Assembly (NCBI GenBank): GCA_037179515.1
Contig: JAXCGZ010007708.1
Location: forward strand, 22,501 to 86,500
DNA from: Halocaridina rubra
Taxonomy: Eukaryota > Arthropoda > Malacostraca > Decapoda > Atyidae
Length of the DNA: 64,000 nucleotides
Reading direction: 5' to 3'
Shown here: positions 10,623 through 21,417 of the stretch, in pieces
Layout of the letters: the number at the start of each line of letters is the position of its first letter
Numbering within the stretch: position 1 is the stretch's first letter
Notes under the pieces: generated by a model
What the model saw: only the letters and a program-made list of their open reading frames with translations
Told to the model about the DNA's origin: nothing
Databases searched by the model: none
Made by a program: the position numbers and the translations under genes

Positions 10623-11999
10623 TCTGGTCTGTGAGCTGCACAGTATCTTCTTTCTACATTCCACTCTTTGCAGACCTCAGCAACCCATAATGATCAAAAG
10701 GAGGTACTATTGTCCGTCAACACTTCATCAGGGGGGCCTCTTTCTTGAAAAACTTGATCCATATGGAAGCCAAAGTCAACTGAGTTCTCTGATCGCACCT
10801 CCCCCCAAATTGTAAATCGACTCGGCCTGCAATCTACCAATGTCAAATAACACCTCCCTTCATAATGTGTAACATCCAACACGATACGACTCCAACTCTC
10901 CGAGGCACTCAAACACCCAGCCTCATGCCTAGCAGATGCAGGATCAATAAGCTGGCACTGAACACAAGAACGCGCAACAGATCTGAACTCCTCCTTATCG
11001 ACCTTAAGATCTACCATCCTCACCAAATGCAACATCCTTTCCACACCAAAATGATGGTTATCATAAGAGTCCTTAACCGTCGTTGCGCAAACATCCTTTA
11101 AACCTGCATCCGACAAATCTCTCGAACTGGTTAGCCAAGCTCTGAGAACCCGCGTCAATGAGTCCGCTCTGTTCTTCTCAAAAGCAACGTAGGTCGCTGT
11201 GAGGTCCAAGTGAAGCTCCCTGACCAAGTCCCGAAACAAAGACAAGCGCCTCTGGACCAAAACCTCAGACATCCCACTAATTCTGATCCTATAATCTTCA
11301 ACAAGAATAGACCCCAACCACCGCTTGATAGTCAAAGATTCAGTCATTACCTCAATAGTTCCCAAGTCCCACTTCGAACCAAGATTCACATCCCTGACAA
11401 CAGCTTCCAGCTCGGCAGTATTTATGTCGCCATAATCGTCCTTTTTCTTCAGCAACGTTGCATCCTCGACAATTTCGCCACCAATCTCAACCACCACTCC
11501 AAAAAAGCAAGACTGCTTGCACTGCACCAAACTCGACCTCTTCCCCAACTATCAACATGGAACAATCCCCTCACAGGATCATCAACCATTACCCTCTCCA
11601 CAATTCCTCTCATCATATGACATGCTTTATTCCTGATGCCATCATCCCAATGGTCACCTTCACTCTAGCGTTTCATATAGCTGCAAGCAAATTGCAGCCA
11701 ACTGCACACAAGATAGTGCCCAACAACTGGCCACACAATGAGATAAACTGCCTCTTTGTCAACAGTCTGTCGAGATCAACCAAGCTAGAAATCTTGTTTC
11801 CGCGATGGAACTCCAACGCTCCCTCACTGTTTCTCGAAAGTGACAACCCCAGACCTCGACATCAATCCAACTTTTCAGGAGGCTTAGTCTCTAAACCAAA
11901 CTTGGAGAAGAGATTCACAACTTCAAAAACAGACACAACATTCTTATTGACGATTATGTCATCAATGTAACTGTCTGTGCCATCTCTTATCCAATCATC
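10623..11999 (-). pseudogene. Gypsy-A tandem unit 4
   Basis: The longest unbroken reading of the segment: about 284 codons on the minus strand from 11548 to 10694. It joins RNase H and integrase in one frame because the 14 bases missing from units 1-3 are present here (11137-11150, coding part of RVLRAWL). Visible integrase features are the HHCC zinc motif (DSYDNHHFGVER, SCVQC), the first catalytic Asp in LTLVDCRPSRF, and the second in TDNSTSF. The RT part, with YIDD at its edge, is frameshifted. Confidence 0.87.
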
Positions 12000-13377
12000 T
12001 CTGATCTGAGAGCTGCACAGTATTTTCTTTCTATATTCCAATCTTTGCAGACCTCAGCAACCCATAACGATCAAAAGGAGGTATTATTGTCCATCAACAC
12101 TTCGTCCGGGGGGCCTTTTTCTTGAAAAACTTGATCCATATGGAAGCCAGAGTCAATGAGTTCTCTGATCGCACCTCCCCCTAAATTGTAAATCGACTCG
12201 GCCTGCAATCTACCAATGTCAAATAATACCTCCCTTCATAATGTGTAACATCCAACACGATACGACTCCAACTCTCTGGGGCACTCAAACACCCAGCCTC
12301 ATGCCTGGAAGGTGCAGGATCAATAAGCCGGCACTGGACACAAGAACACGCAACAGATCTGAACTCCTCCTTATTGACCTTAAGATCTACCATCCTCACC
12401 AAATAAAACAATCTCTCCACACCAAAATGATGGTTATCATGAGAGTCCTTAACCGTCGTTGCGCAAACATCCTTTAAACCTGCATCCGACAAATCTCTCG
12501 AACTGGTCAGCCAAGCTCTGAGAACCCGCGTCAGTGAGTCCGCTCTGTTTCTCTCAAAAGAAACGTAGGTCACTGTGAGGTCCAAGTGAAGCTCCCTGAC
12601 CAAGTCCTGAAACAACGACAAGCGCCTCTGGACCAAAACCTCAGACATCCCACTAATTCTGATCCTATAATCTTAAACAAGAATAGACCCCAACCACTGC
12701 TTGACAGTCACAGAATCAGTCATCACCTCAATAGTTCCCAAGTCCCACTTCAAACCAAGATTCACATTCCTGACAACAGCTTTCAGCTCGGCAGTATTTA
12801 TGTGGCCATGAGCGTCCTTTTTCTTCAGCCACGTTGCATCCTCGACAATTTCGCCACCAATCTCAACCACCACTCCAAAAGCAAGACTGCTTGCACTGCA
12901 CCAAATTCGACCTCTTCCACAACTATCAACATGGAACAATCCCTTCACAGGATCATCAACCATTACCCTCTCCACAATGCCTCTCATCAAATGACAAGTT
13001 TTATCCCTGATGCCATTATCCCAATGGTCACCTTCACTCTAGCATTTTATACAGCTGCAAGCAAATTGCAGCCAACTGTACACAGGATAGTGCCCAACAA
13101 CTGGCCACACAACGAGATAGACTGCCTCTTTGTCAACACTCTGTCGAGATCAACCAAGCTAGGAATCTTGTTTCCGCGATGGATGGAACTCCAACGCTCC
13201 CTCACTGTTTCTTGAAAGTGACAAGCCCAGACCTCGACATCAATCCTACTCTTCGGGAGGCTTAGTCTCTAAACCAAACTTGGAGAAGTGATTCACAACC
13301 TCAAAAACAGACAAAACATTCTTATTGACGATTATGTCATCAATGTAACTGTCTGTGCAATCTCTTATCCAATCATC
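12000..13377 (-). pseudogene. Gypsy-A tandem unit 5
   Basis: The rightmost unit, continuous with the unique upstream part of RT at 13378. It therefore contains the original position of the RT catalytic box, SYIDDIIVNKN, near 13360-13330. RNase H is at 12990-12673 and integrase at 12648-12181. The 14-base segment is present (about 12512-12525), as in unit 4. Stops separate the parts. Confidence 0.86.
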
Positions 13378-13960
13378 CTGACCCAAGATAGCTTGCAATA
13401 TTTTAGGCATTATTTTGGGTGCGCAGTACAAACCGAAGCCCAGTCGAGTTAGGTTGTAAACAACACCATAATAAACCTCACGTTGATAGCTCCACAAAGA
13501 CTCATCAACATGAACTTGAAGATAGGCTGTCTCAAGTCGACTATCTTGAGGGGCTTAGGTAAACATCTCCAACGCCGATCCATCTCATCACACACTGACA
13601 CATCCACACCCAGATGATTCTCAACAAATTCATTCAACTCTCGGAATTCTATGACAGGACAAACCTTGTCCTTGTTATTCTGCATAACGGCCATTAAAGA
13701 AATAAATCCCTGCGTGTTTTGTTGATCTTTGCTCCTTACCAATCATCCCTTTGAAACCAAACTCTCCAATTCTTTGTTGAAAGCTTTCCTAGTAGAAGTA
13801 TCAAGTGCACTTTTGTAACATCGCACCATCTTCTAAAGATGTTGTTGGCAATTTTTTCTGCAACACCATTTAACAATCCACCACCTTCCATCAAATTTGG
13901 CCACAAAATCACTGTTTCTGATAATAATGCCGTTATCTACACCAGCAGAGACAGAATAAT
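13378..13960 (-). pseudogene. Gypsy-A reverse transcriptase N-terminal half
   Basis: Minus-strand fragments upstream of the array. VCPVIEFRELNEFVENHLGVDVSVCDE near 13660-13590 corresponds to the D(F/Y)RxLN region of Gypsy RT, with Asp replaced by Glu. It is followed by DLRQPIFKF (13560-13530), LGFGLYCAPKIMPKILQAILGQDDWIRDCTDS (13450-13370), then YIDD in unit 5. Frameshifts occur near 13500 and 13745. Single copy, unlike the downstream segment. Confidence 0.8.
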
Positions 13961-13969
13961 CCCACCAGA

Positions 13970-14240
13970 CAGAAATCTCACCTTTCCATAGCATAATTCA
14001 AGGCCACCCAGTTTCTCAATAAGGTCCACCCCAAGACCGCATCAATGCCATCGACCAACGTCTCCGTGACCACACAATCCACCACGACAGCCGCTCCACC
14101 AACACTGACAGTCACCACCGAAGACCCAACACAACGAACAGCATCAACATTAACAGCGTTCACCGAATCCCCTACACCCTGGCCCCGTGTTGGCCCACGG
14201 GGCCAACACTGAGCGTGAACACCGTGTCGATGAGAAGTCT
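13970..14240 (-). pseudogene. Gypsy-A protease-like region
   Basis: A minus-strand stretch with MNAVNVDAVRCVGSSVVTVSVGGAAVVVDCVVTETLVDGIDAVLGWTLLRNW-like content, in the position expected for a retropepsin between gag and RT. The ending, IDAVLGWTLL, resembles the conserved second half of retropepsins (ILG-D/W-LL). No clear D-T/S-G catalytic triplet is visible, so it is degenerate or a divergent type. Weak call made mainly from position. Confidence 0.5.
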
Positions 14241-15019
14241 GACACTTCTCCCCTTCTCAACTGCGTCGACAACAGGTAGCGCCGATATGTTCCCCTTTGG
14301 AAGAACTTCCGGCGCAAAAGTTTCTCCAATCAAGTTCCCCTGACCAGATTATCCATTAGGGCAAGTCCAGAGCGTTGATTATTCTCAACGGAGTCACCCT
14401 CGGCACTGATTTTCCCTTGAAGATAACCTGATCGACCATAACCACCAACTGCATCACCTCGACAAGCCAGCAAGACAGCACCACCTTGAGCAACCCCACC
14501 AGCAACAGCAACAACTGGACGTTCAACAAACTCAGACATCAAAGCCATTGCTTTATCAACTACCACTTACAGAGGGCTAGAACCTCCGTTTGCCATAGCT
14601 TTCAATTCCCTAGATATGGGACCAGGGAGACCAACAACATAATGTCTAATTAAACATTAGCGAGGCAAGCCAATTTGCGCAGATCAGTCAACCAAACAAC
14701 GACCGGCTCATCACGCCATACTCTCCTTGAAAAATATTCATAAGTCTGGAAAGGGTTTGAAACGAACGCCTCCAACAGAGCATTTTTAATCACCTTGTAG
14801 TTGCTCTTCGCCTTGGTACTCAATGCGCTGTATAAAGCAAATGCACTACCCTCTAAAAACATAGGCAACACCACTGCCATGTCATTTAAGTTCCTCAACT
14901 TTGCAATCAATTCCAATTTTTTGAGCCACTCCACATTTCCCGATCCGTCGAACAATTTCACAACATCACTTAGCTTCAAATTCGAGATCTTTCAGGGCCT
15001 AGATAGCTTATGGATAAAA
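14241..15019 (-). pseudogene. Gypsy-A gag region
   Basis: Minus strand, directly downstream of the 5' LTR. Near 14979 it reads MKLSDVVKLFDGSGNVEWLKK, then LRNLNDMAVVLPMFLEGSAF and NPFQTYEYFSRRVWRDEPVVVWLTDLRKLACLANV. This is the style of Gypsy capsid domains (LxGxA, then F...YxxFxxRxxxxxExV). A stop at 14650 cuts it. A poorly preserved tail at 14566-14330 contains EFVERPVVAVAGG. No zinc knuckle was seen. Confidence 0.7.
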
Positions 15020-15376
15020 AGTAACTCACCTCAAAAGTTGGTTGATGGCACGTAACAAACAGGAAAAACTTCACTAGCTCATCAACACCTCAAACAGCAA
15101 CTAAAGACAGCAGCTGACAACCAGAAACAGCAAAGGGGCCCTCACACAGACATAGAAAAACAACGGACTAGCAGCACGGTTTTTCAATGGTTACTGATGC
15201 ACTTCTCCTCACTTGTCCTTCCACACTAACTACACCTCATTTACTTCTAATCACCTTCTCCACTTCATCATCATCTTTTCCTAATCACCTTAACCACTCT
15301 AATAATCCACTCACCACAATAACAACACCACATAACTTCTAATCACCATAACCACTCTAACAATCCACTCACCACA
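15020..15376 (-). repeat. Gypsy-A 5' LTR
   Basis: About 357 bases, partner of 5656-6020 and collinear with it. Its inner edge reads AGTAACTCACC where the other LTR has TGTAACTCACC, so the terminal dinucleotide is mutated. The two LTRs differ at many positions, which implies an old insertion. Confidence 0.85.
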
Positions 15377-15870
15377 ACCAGACTTGAGCTTTTCACTCAT
15401 CACCAGTAGCAGCTCATGTACAGGCACTGCAGAACTGCAGCACCCCCTATTTTCACTCGATATTATCAATAACATGAGTCTTTTTCTTTAAATCTTTCTT
15501 TATACTTGCACATTACATAAGCCTAAGCTTAATGTCAGTAGCCAGCCCCTGGTTCATGAAAAAAATACAAAAATCCTTGTATGAAATGAGCACTTCACAG
15601 TTCCAGCGACACAATGTTTGGCTGTTGTGAGCATGCGCACATGTCCGAGATAAAAAGCTGCATGCTAAATAGAGACAGCACTGTAACTCTTGCAGTGCCA
15701 ACCCTGTTGCATAAGTGTAAGGTAGTGTTTCTTTTTAACTCAGTATTGTGCTTAAAAACCGTGTACCATATTCTTGAATGTTATAAAGTGTTGAATTAGA
15801 TGATTATCATGCTTCCAGCTATTCTACTTAATTCATACTTTTTGTGGTCTTTCAGAAAATTTAAATAATT
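15377..15870. other. no gene recognised
   Basis: Unique-looking sequence right of the Gypsy-A LTR. Short open frames have no coherent similarity. It may be target sequence belonging to the hAT remnant that starts near 15870. Confidence 0.45.
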
Positions 15871-16775
15871 TAACCATGGCCTCCTTGCATCCCCAAGAAA
15901 TAAGTTTTGTGACTATAAGTGAAGTTCAACAGCTTAAGGTTTCAAAGTTGTCTCTCCATGATAAAAGTGGCAGTTAAGAAAAGAGGCCGCTCAACACCTG
16001 ACACTCAAATACCGTAGCCAGAAATAAGCAACAACAAGAAGTATATTCGTAGCTTTAATCATGAATGGTACCAACAGAAACGTTGCAACTGCGGCTGTGA
16101 AGTTAAAAATGCATTGTTTTACTTCCCGTGTTTGCTGTTTGGAGGTGATGTAATGCAGACAAAGTAAGTTTTTAGATATATAAATAAAATGAAAGAAAAA
16201 ACTGAAAAACATGAGTCAAAGAAGCATGTTGAAAATGTGGTTTCAATGTCACTTTTAAGAAACAAAAATATTAAGAAGAATCGTAGTGATGCATACAGAA
16301 TTTCAATCATTGAGCATAACATTAAAGTTGAATAAAGAGAACCATGAATTTTATTCAAAAACATAGACTGTATTTTCCTTTTTAGAAACTTTGAAACTCC
16401 CTTATGTGGTCATGATGAAAAAGACAATTCAGTAAATCTAGGGGTATTTAGAGGATTAATAAAATTTGCATCTAAATTAGATCCAGATATGATGAATAAC
16501 TTAGAAACCAGTACGGTCTTCAAAGGTGTGTCTAAAACCATTCAGAATGAGATACTTGACTGCCAGCTACAAATAAACCATGAGGAGATAAGGGCAGAAA
16601 TCAGAGAAGCTTCCATTGTAGCTGTCATGTTCAAATGGTCATTGTTATACGGTACGTGTTGAATGGAGAAATTTTTGAGCGTTTTTGGGGATTCTTTATT
16701 CTAAAAATCAAACTGCTGATGGCATATCAAAATGTATTCTAGAAAAATTAGACATAATGATTCAAGGAAATGGCC
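15870..16775 (+). pseudogene. hAT transposase remnant, ZMYM/TTF-type
   Basis: Plus-strand pieces in changing frames. They match the order of the hAT group related to zinc-finger MYM-type host proteins: a TTF-like segment NHEWYQQKRCNCGCEVKNALFYFPCLLFGG in short blocks near 16050-16145, then HDEKDNSVNLGVFRGLIKFASKLDPDM (16410-16490), TSTVFKGVSKTIQNEILDCQLQ (16510-16575) and EEIRAEIREASIVAVM (16580-16630). The catalytic end and dimerisation domain are absent. The element is cut off near 16775, where a Tigger remnant begins in the opposite orientation. Many stops. Class call is from motif memory. Confidence 0.7.
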
Positions 16776-16779
16776 CGAG

Positions 16780-17345
16780 AGCCATAGTGATGTTCTTTGG
16801 TGGTAGTGGGCCTTGAAAGAGGCAATAACCCCCTAATCCATTGGTTGTAACAGGGAAGCGGTATTAGGTGGAAGGTAAACCACCTTTACATCAGGATGAA
16901 AGTCATCCAAATGGGCATGTTGACCAGGGGTATTGTCCAGGATGAGTAACACTTTAAAGGGCAGACTCATGGAATCACAGTACCTCTCTGCTTCACAGAC
17001 AAAATGGTTGCTGCACCAGTCCTCAAATATTTGAAGGGTTATCCCAGCCTTCTTGTTATATGGGCTTTAGGTAACAGTCTTCAGCAGCATTAGGCCCTAA
17101 AAGCAAAATGAGTCTCTCTTTGCTGACTTTATGGCCTGGTGCTGTCTTCTCATCATTGACAATGTACGTACGACTAGGTATACGCTTCCAGAATAAGCCA
17201 GTCTCATCTATGTTAAATACCTGTTTGGCACAGTAACCACCCACCCTTATTATCTCAGCCAAAGCCAGAGGAAACATTTTTACTGCTTCTTATCACCACT
17301 GGCAGTTTCACCTTGCACTCTTATGTCATGCATATTAGCATAAGC
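16780..17345 (-). pseudogene. Tigger-3 transposase, DDE part
   Basis: Minus strand. The first catalytic Asp lies in VFNIDETGLFWKRIPSRTYI (about 17210). The second Asp lies in LLILDNTPGQHAHL (about 16950). The third, PMD, follows VVYLPPNTASLLQ (about 16850), with a stop immediately after it. Upstream it reads RVQGETASGD near 17310. All three DDE acidic residues are therefore present, but the frame is broken by stops. The DNA-binding half of the same gene lies at 19276-19615, beyond an inserted LINE. It differs in sequence from Tigger-1 and Tigger-2 of this window. Confidence 0.8.
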
Positions 17346-17349
17346 CTTA

Positions 17350-19275
17350 AAATTATTAACAAACAAACAAACATTTATTTCCATTCCGCAATGGTTATTC
17401 TTTTATACAGCTATAAGAGTACACTTATAATTACACATGTAATTGAGCTAAAAAGTACGAGGGTAATACATACAGTGAAAAGAAATATAGCATTCCTAGA
17501 AAATGAAGATTACCTTGAGTTAACAGATACTTATTATATTATAATAACAATAATCATACTGTAATAAAAATGTAAACAATTGTTAATAATAATGTAGTAA
17601 TAGGAACCTTCGATACAGGATCATTATTATTAGCATCATGACCATATATGTATTCCTTACAAAGAGAATAATTAGTTCTTAACTTAGAAATCAAAGAAGG
17701 CAATATCTGTTTACATATAGAATGGTTAGTGTCAGGGGAAATTGCATTAAATCATTAAGTTCAATTAGTGTGTGAGCAGTAACTATTTGTCCATCAGAAA
17801 CCTGTACAGTTTGCCTTCGAGAGTTGTGGAGGAGGATGAATTTTTAAGATGTTCTGGAATATTGTTCCAGAGTGTTGGCCCTTTAATAGTGATCATCTTT
17901 GAACCCGCATCTGTATTTGTTTTCTGAATAAAGAGCTCACTACTCTGTCTTGAGTTGGTACCCCTTATATCCCTGATTGTTTTGAAATTAAATAGCCAGC
18001 TAGGATAATGATGGTTCAAAGTTTTGCATACAAAAACGTAAATAGCATATGCAACCTAGTTTTCTGCATGCAGCCACCCAAGGTTTTTGAGAACTGGTGT
18101 GATGTGGTCATATTTTCTTATTCCACCCGGGGCAACTCGAGCTGCAAAATTTATTAGCTTCTGTATTCTATTTATCTAAGTCTTATTGGCAGCTCCCCAT
18201 AGAGTTGTGCAATAATTAATAGGACTTAGGGCTAGATATTCCACAACCGTTATTAGAATGGTAGTCTCAAAATTGTCTTTTATATGTGATAAGTACATTA
18301 ATGTTCCTGTAACCTTTTTGCATACTTTATCTATATGGGAACCAAACAACAAGTAGTTATCAAAGTGAATTCCTAGATTTTTTACTGTTTGCTAGGAGTA
18401 ATGATATTGCCGCAAAAATTAATTGTTGTGTTTTCTGGAATTTGTGCTATAAGGTACCTTGAACCAATAAACATGCATTGTGTTTTACTTTCGTTAATTA
18501 ACAGCCCAATTTCTTGTAAATAGGTTTTAATTTTTGACATAATGTTTTCTGCTCTTATGGTTAGCTCTGGGAGATTATTAATATCACCACTAAGGAGTAG
18601 CTGAGTGTCATCTGCATATTGTACAACTAAACAGTCAAAACTGAAACAAGACAGATCATTTACACAAATGGAGAAGATGATAGGACCAAGGGCTGATCCC
18701 TGTGGAACACCAAATGATACATTTTTTGAAGTAGAGATAGTGCTGTTAAGACGGATAGACTGTCTGCGATTAGATAAATACTCTCTAAACCAGGTCGGGT
18801 CAATATTTAGGTTAGTATGCTTATTAATAGGACTTTCATGGTTTACAATGTTGAAGGCTTTTGATAAGTCTAATAATACAAGCAGAGGGATTTTTTATTA
18901 TCTATATTATTGTAAATTTTATTAGTGACTTGGAGCATTGCAGTTTCCGTTGAGAGTTTCGGTCTGAAACCATGTTGGTTAAGAGCTAATAGTCTATTTG
19001 TCTCTAGATATGACATAAGTTGGCATGCAACATTTTTTTTTTAATATTTTAGAGATAATGAGTTGCAGGGAAATGGGACAATAGTTTGTCACATCTTCTC
19101 TGTCCCCCTTTTTATGCAGAGGTATCACATGTGATTCTTTCCAAGAGTCAGGAAACCTTTTAGTAATAATGGAAGTGCTTATAATAGCTAAAATATAAGA
19201 TACAATCATGGGTAGAGCATCAAACTCTTCACCAGCACTTCCTTTCCCCTTTTCTGTTTTCAAGGCTTTAACAAT
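17350..19275 (-). mobile_element. LINE-B copy 1 (CR1/Jockey-like), 5'-truncated
   Basis: Minus strand. It starts within RT near 19275 and ends at a (CAAA)n/(TTTG)n tail at about 17360. It encodes KRFPDSWKESHVIPLHKKGDREDVTNY (19160-19090), the C-terminal YPSWLFNFKTIRDIRGTN and SKMITIKGPTLWNNIPEHLKN (17990-17840), in several frames. It is the same family as the plus-strand copy at 58561-61858, sharing the TTTG tail and nearly the same peptides. It splits the Tigger-3 transposase gene. Stops and shifts throughout. Confidence 0.85.
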
Positions 19276-19615
19276 ATTTTAGCCTCTTCCTATATTAATA
19301 TGAGGCTTACTAGGATACACTGTCGGTTTCTGTCTTCAAGCCAAAGCACTAGCAATCTCTCCATCTCGACCATAAGGAGACTATGCTGCCTAGTAATCAC
19401 AGTAAACATCATAAAAGTAGAACCTTCCATGTGGTCACGGATGCGATCTTTGTCTTTGATGACCGTGGCCATGGTCGTACTGGCTAATATGACATTGCGG
19501 CTGATGTTCGTAGAAGTTTCTCCCTTTCAGCATGGTTTACTATTTCAATTTTAATTTGTGGTGATAATTTTTCTTCTCTTCACAGCACTGTCATCACTAC
19601 ACGCTTGAGAGGCAT
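19276..19615 (-). pseudogene. Tigger-3 transposase, N-terminal DNA-binding part
   Basis: The minus-strand ATG at 19613-19615 gives MPLKRVVMTVL, then QIKIEIVNHAERE. After a frameshift comes VIKDKDRIRDHMEGST and MVEMERLLVLWLEDRNRQ (about 19460-19330), the pattern of the CENP-B-type helix-turn-helix region in pogo/Tigger transposases. The reading stops at LILI where LINE-B enters. The segment that should link it to 17345 appears partly lost. Confidence 0.75.
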
Positions 19616-19805
19616 AGTAATGTCAGTAACGAGCGAACACAATGAGAAAGCAGATAAAACAAGAGGCATAATGTGGTGGGCGAGAATATACTAAGTGAGT
19701 GGTTCTTCTTCAAATGCCACGTGACGCTGTATTCTTATACAAAGCTCAACAAACAATTTTGAATAAAATTGTATTCACGGAAGACTTTGGCTTTTTATTT
19801 TCAAT

Positions 19806-21215
19806 AAAATGCTCCCTTGTTTATCACGGGGGTTCGGTTCCAGGACCAGCCGCGAAAGGTGAAAATCCGCGAAGTAGGAGCACCATATTTATTACAGGTA
19901 TTTTTCATTTATTTTTACCTTTACTATATAAACCCTCCCTGCACTGTTAACAACTCACCCTTTACTTTATTATGAAGGTGATAGGTAAGCTTACCATGAA
20001 TGACGTGATGATGACGCTTACATACTGCACAGCCAATGGCGGCCAACAACCGTTAAACTTCTTCCTTCCTGCAGCATATCTAACAGTTGTACCTTATCTG
20101 CTATGGTCAACTTCTGCCGCTTAGGCTCACTACCAGAAGCCTTAGAAGATGAAGGACGCTTGGCCGGAATTGCAGGGGTTGATATACAAAAGTTTCACAA
20201 AAAAACACAAGCACAACGAGAAAGGCTCACATGTGATTAACTGAATGGGTGAGGCGAGACAATGGAAGATGCTGGGAAAATTAAGCTTCCATCAAAAAGC
20301 CAGTAAGACACCAGTATACAGAACACAAGTCTGTGATTCGCCGTCTCCCACCCATTAGCCACCATAAGCCAATAGCATCCCATGTACTATCTCACGTAAG
20401 TATCGTACTTTATATGATGCAATACTGTGAATTACAAGTTTACATTTATGCTTTTTACTATTTTTTACCGTTTTATTATTCTTAGGCTAGGAAATACTTT
20501 TTTTTTATCAATAAAACAATGAAAATACTGGAAATTTTAATATGTACTATCTCATGAAGGTGCGACCCTTTGTATTTCCCAAAAGGCCGTTACCGGTATC
20601 GTATATTATATGATGCAATACTGTGAATTACATGTTTAAATTTATGTTTTTTACTATTTTTTACTGTTTTATTATTCTTAGGCTAGGAAATACTTTTTTT
20701 TTATCAACAAAATAATGAAAATACAGTACTAGAAATTTTAATAAGTACTATCTCACGTAGGTGCGACCTTTTGCATTCTCCGAAACGCAAATACTGGTAT
20801 CATATTTCATATGATGCAATACTTTTATATTTATGTTTTTTTACTATTTTTCTACTGTTTTGTTTGTGCCCCGCCACAGTCTGAGGTTAGCAAGGACATG
20901 CACTCAGGGTAACAAATACATCTGGCAAACCAGGTCCTTCACAGGAAGGCAACCATCCTAGCCCTTGATATAAAAGGGAATTGGTGACATAGAAAACCGG
21001 AACTATTTTTTACTGTTTTATTACTTTTAGGCTAGGAAATACTTTATTTATTAACAAAATAATGAAAATACTGGAAATTTTAATACTTCCACATATCGTG
21101 GATCCCCGTGATATACCCAGAAAATCTAATATATATAATACATATGCTCGCCAAAAAAAATCCGCGATGCACTGAATTCGCAGAAGGTGAATCGCGATAT
21201 AGCGCGGGATCACTG
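19806..21215 (-). mobile_element. Tigger-1 derivative d0 (internally deleted)
   Basis: Inverted relative to the long Tigger-1 copy. It opens near 19806 with the right-end words TTCGGTTCCAGGACC and CGCGAAGTAGG, and closes with a left end GCGCGGGATCACTG at 21215 followed by TA. Inside are the transposase start region on the minus strand (KRPSSSKASGSEPKR-like near 20160-20110) and the AT-rich left non-coding part with two copies of the TTTTACTGTTTTATTATTCTTAGGC word. The DDE core is deleted, so it is non-autonomous. A SINE fragment sits at 20871-20997. Confidence 0.82.
20871..20997 (+). mobile_element. SINE S1 fragment (body without most of the tRNA head)
   Basis: Starts with GTGCCCCGCCACAGTCTGAGG, the end of the B-box region, and continues with GGTTAGCAAGGACATGCACTCAGGG and CATCCTAGCCCTTGATA in shorter identical runs to the minus-strand copy at 568-760. 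It interrupts the AT-rich left part of derivative d0. No poly-A tail is evident. Confidence 0.75.
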
Positions 21216-21417
21216 TATAATCCTTCAATATACTCAAATAAAGCTATTAACTTGATAAATACAAATGCAGCTGAGCTGCTAGCTGTGTATTAGTGTGTAT
21301 TTCGAATAAAATTGTATGTTTTTTTTTAAATTCAATATAATTCTTCAATACAGTATAGTATAACCAAATATATAGACAAATAAATAAATAAAGCCATTAA
21401 CTAGATTAATATGAATA

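Larger units (their letters stand above)
5656..15376 (-). mobile_element. Gypsy-A: Ty3/Gypsy-type LTR retrotransposon with an internal five-unit tandem array
   Basis: A 9.7-kb element on the minus strand, bounded by two related LTRs (15020-15376 as the 5' LTR, 5656-6020 as the 3' LTR). A purine tract, GGAGATCAGGAGGGGA, directly precedes the 3' LTR on the minus strand. Going down in coordinates the order is gag, protease-like, RT, RNase H, integrase, which is the Ty3/Gypsy order. The segment from the RT YIDD box to the middle of integrase is repeated five times head to tail between 6548 and 13377. Stops and frameshifts are common. No target duplication is visible (TAAAA on the left, ACCAG on the right). 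Family assignment rests on gene order and motifs. Confidence 0.85.

Noticed and set aside
6548..13377. Reading the 1.36-kb units as five separate retrotransposon insertions
   Set aside because: Units abut without LTRs or target duplications and share one internal junction, so a tandem array fits better.
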